Below, piece after piece: positions 60,300 through 64,000 of a DNA stretch of 64,000 nucleotides. A program made the position numbers and the translations under genes. The notes under the pieces were generated by a model. It worked only from the letters and a program-made list of their open reading frames with translations. It had not been told where the DNA came from and made no database searches. This DNA comes from Polynucleobacter victoriensis (GTDB lineage: Bacteria > Pseudomonadota > Gammaproteobacteria > Burkholderiales > Burkholderiaceae). Each line of letters begins with the position of its first letter. The first letter of the stretch is position 1. The DNA lies in assembly GCF_900187875.1 (NCBI RefSeq), contig NZ_FYEX01000001.1:496001-560000 (forward strand). Direction: 5' to 3'.

Positions 60300-61424
60300 A
60301 TGTATACCCAAGAAGACCATGACTACATGAATATGGCCTTGGCAGAAGCCAAGAAGTCGCTATTCATCAGCAACCCAAATCCCCGGGTAGGCTGCGTCAT
60401 TGTCAAAAATAACCAAGTCATTGGTTTTGGGCACACACAAGCAGCAGGATCAGACCATGCTGAAATTGTGGCACTCAAAGATGCAAAAGCTAAAGGCTTT
60501 GATGTGAGTGGCTCAACGGTGTATGTCACTTTAGAACCATGCTGCCATCATGGTCGTACACCACCATGCACAGACGCTTTAATTAATGCCAAGGTTGCAA
60601 CAGTCATTGCAGCTATGACAGACCCTAATCCATTGGTTGCAGCTCAAGGTCTTGAAAAACTTCGCATTGCTGGTATTGAAGTACGTTGCGGCCTGTTAGA
60701 AAAAGAAGCTTCTGAATTAAATATCGGTTTTATTCAGCGCATGACTCAAGGCAAACCTTGGGTACGGTTAAAGATTGCCGCCAGTCTTGATGGCAAAACT
60801 GCGCTACACAACGGTGTAAGTCAATGGATCACTAGCAGTGACGCACGCCACGATGGTCATATGTGGCGAGCCAGAGCTTGTTGTATTTTGACTGGCATTG
60901 GCACTGTCAAAGAAGACAATCCTCAACTCAATGTCAGAGATATTGAAACACCAAGACAACCTCTTCGTGTATTAATTGACTCTTTCTTAGAAGTTCCACT
61001 GGATGCAAAAATACTTGATGAGTCCATCGGTGGTCATACAGTAGTTGTTTGTGGTCAAGTTGATGCTGAGCATTTTGAAAAAATGTCTCAAGCATTGCGA
61101 GAAAAAAATGTTACGCTCGTTGCTTTACCTGATGCATCTAATAGCAAAGGTAAAGTAGATCTTCCCGCACTATTTAAATATTTGGCAGAAAAATTACATA
61201 TCAACGAAGTACACGTTGAGGCGGGCTTTAAGCTGAATGGCTCATTGATACGCGAGGGTTGCGTTGATGAATTACTGATCTACATGGCGCCCAAACTATT
61301 GGGAGATGCGGTGGGCATGGCTAATTTACCTAGCCTTAGCACTTTAGATGATGTTAAGACCTGGGATTTGATTGACCACGTCTCTGTTGGCGATAATCTA
61401 CGGATTAGATTAAAAAAGAAATAA
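60300..61424 (+). CDS. ribD: Bifunctional riboflavin deaminase/reductase RibD
   Basis: 374 residues. The deaminase domain (about 1-145) has HAEIVALKDA and EPCCHHGRTPPCTDAL with zinc ligands. The reductase domain (about 155-370) has WVRLKIAASLDGKTAL and VEAGFKLNGSLIREG. It carries out steps two and three from the GTP branch. First gene of the rib operon; no FMN riboswitch is seen before it. Confidence 0.96.
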   Translation: MYTQEDHDYMNMALAEAKKSLFISNPNPRVGCVIVKNNQVIGFGHTQAAGSDHAEIVALKDAKAKGFDVSGSTVYVTLEPCCHHGRTPPCTDALINAKVATVIAAMTDPNPLVAAQGLEKLRIAGIEVRCGLLEKEASELNIGFIQRMTQGKPWVRLKIAASLDGKTALHNGVSQWITSSDARHDGHMWRARACCILTGIGTVKEDNPQLNVRDIETPRQPLRVLIDSFLEVPLDAKILDESIGGHTVVVCGQVDAEHFEKMSQALREKNVTLVALPDASNSKGKVDLPALFKYLAEKLHINEVHVEAGFKLNGSLIREGCVDELLIYMAPKLLGDAVGMANLPSLSTLDDVKTWDLIDHVSVGDNLRIRLKKK

Positions 61425-61446
61425 CCCCACAAAAAAAGAGACTGCT

Positions 61447-62064
61447 ATGTTTACCGGAATCATTCAAGCCGTAGGACAAATCGAAACAGTTGAAAAACTG
61501 GGTGATGGCCTACGCCTTCATATTAATGCCGGCAAGTTAGATATGAGCGATGTACAACTTGGGGATAGCATTGCTTTACAGGGTGCTTGCATGACTGTTA
61601 TTGCCATGACACCCACTCACTTCTCTATTGATATTTCTGCAGAGTCACTGAACAAAACAACTGGTCTAGATAAAACTGGTTTTGTTAATTTAGAAAAAGC
61701 CTTGCGCTTGAATGATCGCTTGGGCGGTCATTTGGTGAGCGGTCATGTGGATGGCATGGGCGAAGTGGTTACATTCGAACAAGTGCACACAGACAGCGCT
61801 GATGGATCTTGGCATTTAGTCATCAGAGCACCCTTGTCTTTGGCTAAGTACCTAGCCTATAAAGGGTCCATTGTTGTGAATGGCACGTCCCTCACTGTTA
61901 ATCAGATTGAAGACGAGGCAAACGGTTGCCTCATGCATATCAATTTAATCCCTCACACCCTAGAAAACACGACTTTGCAGTACCTAAAGGCGGGGTCCAT
62001 CGTGAACCTAGAAGTCGATTTGATCGCTCGCTATGTTGAGCGCATGATGAGCTTTAAGTCTTAA
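61447..62064 (+). CDS. ribE: Riboflavin synthase alpha subunit
   Basis: 205 residues with the two-fold repeat of lumazine-binding domains: MFTGIIQAVGQIETVE then LGDSIALQGACMTVI, and GGHLVSGHVDGMGEV with GSIVVNGTSLTVNQIE. Forms riboflavin from two lumazine molecules. Called ribC in E. coli nomenclature. Confidence 0.95.
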   Translation: MFTGIIQAVGQIETVEKLGDGLRLHINAGKLDMSDVQLGDSIALQGACMTVIAMTPTHFSIDISAESLNKTTGLDKTGFVNLEKALRLNDRLGGHLVSGHVDGMGEVVTFEQVHTDSADGSWHLVIRAPLSLAKYLAYKGSIVVNGTSLTVNQIEDEANGCLMHINLIPHTLENTTLQYLKAGSIVNLEVDLIARYVERMMSFKS

Positions 62065-62115
62065 ATAGCCCTAAAACTGAGCATTCGCTCAAAAAAGCCT
62101 TAAAATCATGGGTCT

Positions 62116-63249
62116 ATGTCAAGCACAGCCTATTCTCTCGCCACCACAGAAGAAATCATTGCCGAAATGCGCGCTGGTCGCATGGTCATTTTGGTTGATG
62201 AAGAGGATCGCGAGAATGAAGGCGATTTAGTTCTAGCAGCAGACCATGTCACGCCAGAAGCAATTAATTTCATGGCCAAATATGGCCGTGGCTTGATTTG
62301 CCTAACACTCACCCGCGAGCGCTGTGAGCAATTAAATTTGCCATTAATGGTGCGTGATAACACTGCTGCACTGGGTACTAACTTCACGGTTTCTATCGAA
62401 GCTGCTGAAGGTGTAACAACAGGTATTTCTGCAGCAGACCGCTCTCACACTGTCAAAGTGGCAGTGGCCGCCAATGCCAAGCCTCGCGACATCGTGATGC
62501 CTGGGCATATCTTCCCACTCATGGCGCAAGCTGGTGGTGTTTTAGTTCGCTCAGGTCACACTGAAGCAGGTTGTGATTTAGCAGAATTAGCGGGCTGCAG
62601 CCCAACATCGGTTATTTGCGAAATCATGAAAGACGATGGCGAAATGGCTCGCCTTCCAGATTTAATCGAATTTGCAAAAGAGCATGGTCTAAAGATCGGC
62701 ACAATTGTTGATTTGATTCATTACCGCAGTCGTAATGAAAGCATCATTAGCCGCCAAGGCACTCGTACTTTCAATACTCCTTGGGGTCCATTACAAGGCA
62801 TTGCCTATAAAGACAGCCCTACAGGCTGTGCACACCTTGCTTTGGTCAAGGGTAATCCGAACCCTAATCAAGAAACTTTGGTGCGTGTGCATGAGCCCGC
62901 AACAATTTTGGATTTATTGGAAACAGAATCAGCCAGTCACTCATGGCCAGTGACAGAAGCTATTAAGACAATTGCTCAAAGTGAAGCAGGTGCCATCGTA
63001 TTACTTAACTGCGCAGGATCTGCTGCAGTTAATACCGATGCTTGGTTTAACCAATTGGGCAAACTTGATGGCATTGCTCCCGTGAACCCTCAAAGAAAAA
63101 CAGATTTCCGCACTTACGGTATTGGTGCGCAGATTTTGAAGGACTTGGGTATACGTAAAATGAAGTTATTAGCAAAACCAGGAAAGCTGCCAACGATGGC
63201 AGGTTACGACTTAGAGGTCACTGGTCATCTTGCATTCAAAGCCTCTTAG
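62116..63249 (+). CDS. ribBA: DHBP synthase fused to a degenerate GTP cyclohydrolase II-like domain
   Basis: 377 residues. The N-terminal RibB domain (about 1-205) has MVILVDEEDRENEGDLVLAAD, GLICLTLT and HTEAGCDLAELAG and should make dihydroxybutanone phosphate. The C-terminal RibA-like domain (about 210-375) lacks the zinc cysteines: the normal VRVHSEC-type motif reads LVRVHEPATILDLLE. So GTP cyclohydrolase activity is unlikely and a separate ribA is expected elsewhere. This matches the RibBX type known in proteobacteria. Confidence 0.9.
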   Translation: MSSTAYSLATTEEIIAEMRAGRMVILVDEEDRENEGDLVLAADHVTPEAINFMAKYGRGLICLTLTRERCEQLNLPLMVRDNTAALGTNFTVSIEAAEGVTTGISAADRSHTVKVAVAANAKPRDIVMPGHIFPLMAQAGGVLVRSGHTEAGCDLAELAGCSPTSVICEIMKDDGEMARLPDLIEFAKEHGLKIGTIVDLIHYRSRNESIISRQGTRTFNTPWGPLQGIAYKDSPTGCAHLALVKGNPNPNQETLVRVHEPATILDLLETESASHSWPVTEAIKTIAQSEAGAIVLLNCAGSAAVNTDAWFNQLGKLDGIAPVNPQRKTDFRTYGIGAQILKDLGIRKMKLLAKPGKLPTMAGYDLEVTGHLAFKAS

Positions 63250-63285
63250 GTTATTTTTACTCAACGCATCACATAAAGGTTTCAC

Positions 63286-63777
63286 ATGCCACTATCAAAT
63301 ATTGATCGAATTGAAGCTGACTTAAACGGTCAAGACCTTTGCATTGGCATAGTTCAAGCACGCTTTAACACTCCAATTTGCGAAGCACTCACAGAAGCGT
63401 GCGTGAAGGAGCTTCTAGCTTTAGGTGTGGCAGAAACAGATATTGTGATTACAACTGTTCCTGGCGCATTAGAGATTCCGCTAACACTACAAAAACTCAC
63501 TGAAAGTGGTGAGTTTGATGCATTGATTGCACTCGGTGCTGTGATACGTGGTGAAACCTACCATTTTGAATTGGTTTCTAACGAATCAGGCGCTGGCATT
63601 ACACGCGTGGGACTTGATTACGGGATTCCAATCGCCAATGGCGTTCTTACTTGTGAAACCGATGAGCAAGCAGAAGCACGTGTTCTTGAAAAAGGTCGTG
63701 ACTGCGCTCGTACCGCTGTAGAAATGGCTAATTTATCAATTGGCTTAACTCCTGATGACGAAGTTGAAGAAGATTAA
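63286..63777 (+). CDS. ribH: 6,7-dimethyl-8-ribityllumazine synthase
   Basis: 163 residues. IGIVQARFN, VPGALEIPLTLQKL, GAVIRGETYHFELVSNESGAGI with the catalytic His, and the closing NGVLTCETDEQAEAR. It forms an icosahedral or pentameric synthase that joins RibD and RibB products. Just before nusB, as in many bacteria. Confidence 0.96.
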   Translation: MPLSNIDRIEADLNGQDLCIGIVQARFNTPICEALTEACVKELLALGVAETDIVITTVPGALEIPLTLQKLTESGEFDALIALGAVIRGETYHFELVSNESGAGITRVGLDYGIPIANGVLTCETDEQAEARVLEKGRDCARTAVEMANLSIGLTPDDEVEED

Positions 63778-63813
63778 TCAGGTATCACTCTCAATTAGTA
63801 TTTTTGGCCATTT

Positions 63814-64000
63814 ATGAACTTTGATCCTCAACAACTCAATAAGCCGATTTCATCTGTGACGGTGAAACGCTCCTTAACACCCCGCCGTCGTGCCCGTGAA
63901 TACGCCCTACAAGGCGTTTATCAGTGGTTAGTGATCAAAGCCGCTGGTGGTTTTGCAGATTACGCCACGATTGCCAAACAATTGGGTGAAGATCCAGGCT
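63814..64000 (+). CDS. nusB: Transcription antitermination factor NusB, N-terminal part (cut by window edge)
   Basis: 62 codons from ATG 63814. After a polar extension of about 22 residues, TPRRRAREYALQGVYQWLV is the usual NusB start; NusB binds boxA RNA with NusE. The remaining three quarters are outside the window. Confidence 0.9.
   Translation, partial: MNFDPQQLNKPISSVTVKRSLTPRRRAREYALQGVYQWLVIKAAGGFADYATIAKQLGEDPG

Noticed and set aside
60251..60300. FMN riboswitch before the rib genes
   Set aside because: The gaps before ribD (49 bases) and ribBA (51 bases) are too short and lack the conserved RFN elements.

Overview
The window looks like the chromosome of a low-to-moderate GC betaproteobacterium of the Burkholderiaceae, most like Polynucleobacter. 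This rests on protein character and on familiar local gene sets: exbB-exbD-lpxK-Trm112-kdsB-adk, tolQRAB-pal-cpoB-queC, and glyA-nrdR-(pseudopilins)-ribD-ribE-ribBA-ribH-nusB. No search was run, so the genus is an inference from recognition.

Left core (1-14440): the start of msbA, three LPS-type glycosyltransferases, dnaE, gluQ, rhlE, a GlcG/HbpS-like protein, a BigR-like thiol ArsR repressor with a DUF2892 membrane protein, azlCD, queG, tsaE and a Tat-exported AmiC amidase. It ends in a tRNA-Lys(UUU) gene with a strong terminator.

Accessory region (about 14473-37451): the 3' part of the tRNA-Lys gene recurs at 20201 and 37345, so two elements appear to sit in tandem in one tRNA gene. Element A (about 5.7 kb, AT-rich) carries a peroxiredoxin, a small serine recombinase beside a palindrome-rich region, a candidate HUH (rolling-circle type) replication initiator, a ribbon-helix-helix protein, a lipoprotein with an unknown partner gene, and a tyrosine integrase. 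Element B (about 17.1 kb) has its own integrase and matching paired CAATCGCAC repeats just inside both ends. It carries a candidate ADP-ribosyltransferase-fold protein, a FimB-sized tyrosine recombinase, plasmid-type hypothetical genes and a czc-like RND metal-efflux operon. It also holds a markedly GC-rich insert with a serine-recombinase remnant, a Cd/Zn/Pb P-type ATPase and its divergent MerR regulator. The two metal modules are probably the selectable cargo.

Right core (37452-64000): a TPR/glycosyltransferase-like protein, UspA, plsY, xerD, an AEC transporter, murB, yajQ, a membrane protein, xseA, the exbBD-lpxK-kdsB-adk block, queC, the Tol-Pal envelope system, an SDR enzyme, glyA, nrdR, four minor-pilin-like genes and the riboflavin operon running into nusB (cut by the window end).

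The most unusual material is the tandem tRNA-Lys elements. Particular points are the replicon-like element A, integrase-arm-like repeats that coincide with the tRNA terminator hairpin, the ART-like protein, and dense palindromes around 23.7-23.9 kb. In the core, a PilW-like protein whose initiator Met stands where mature Phe1 should be is worth checking.
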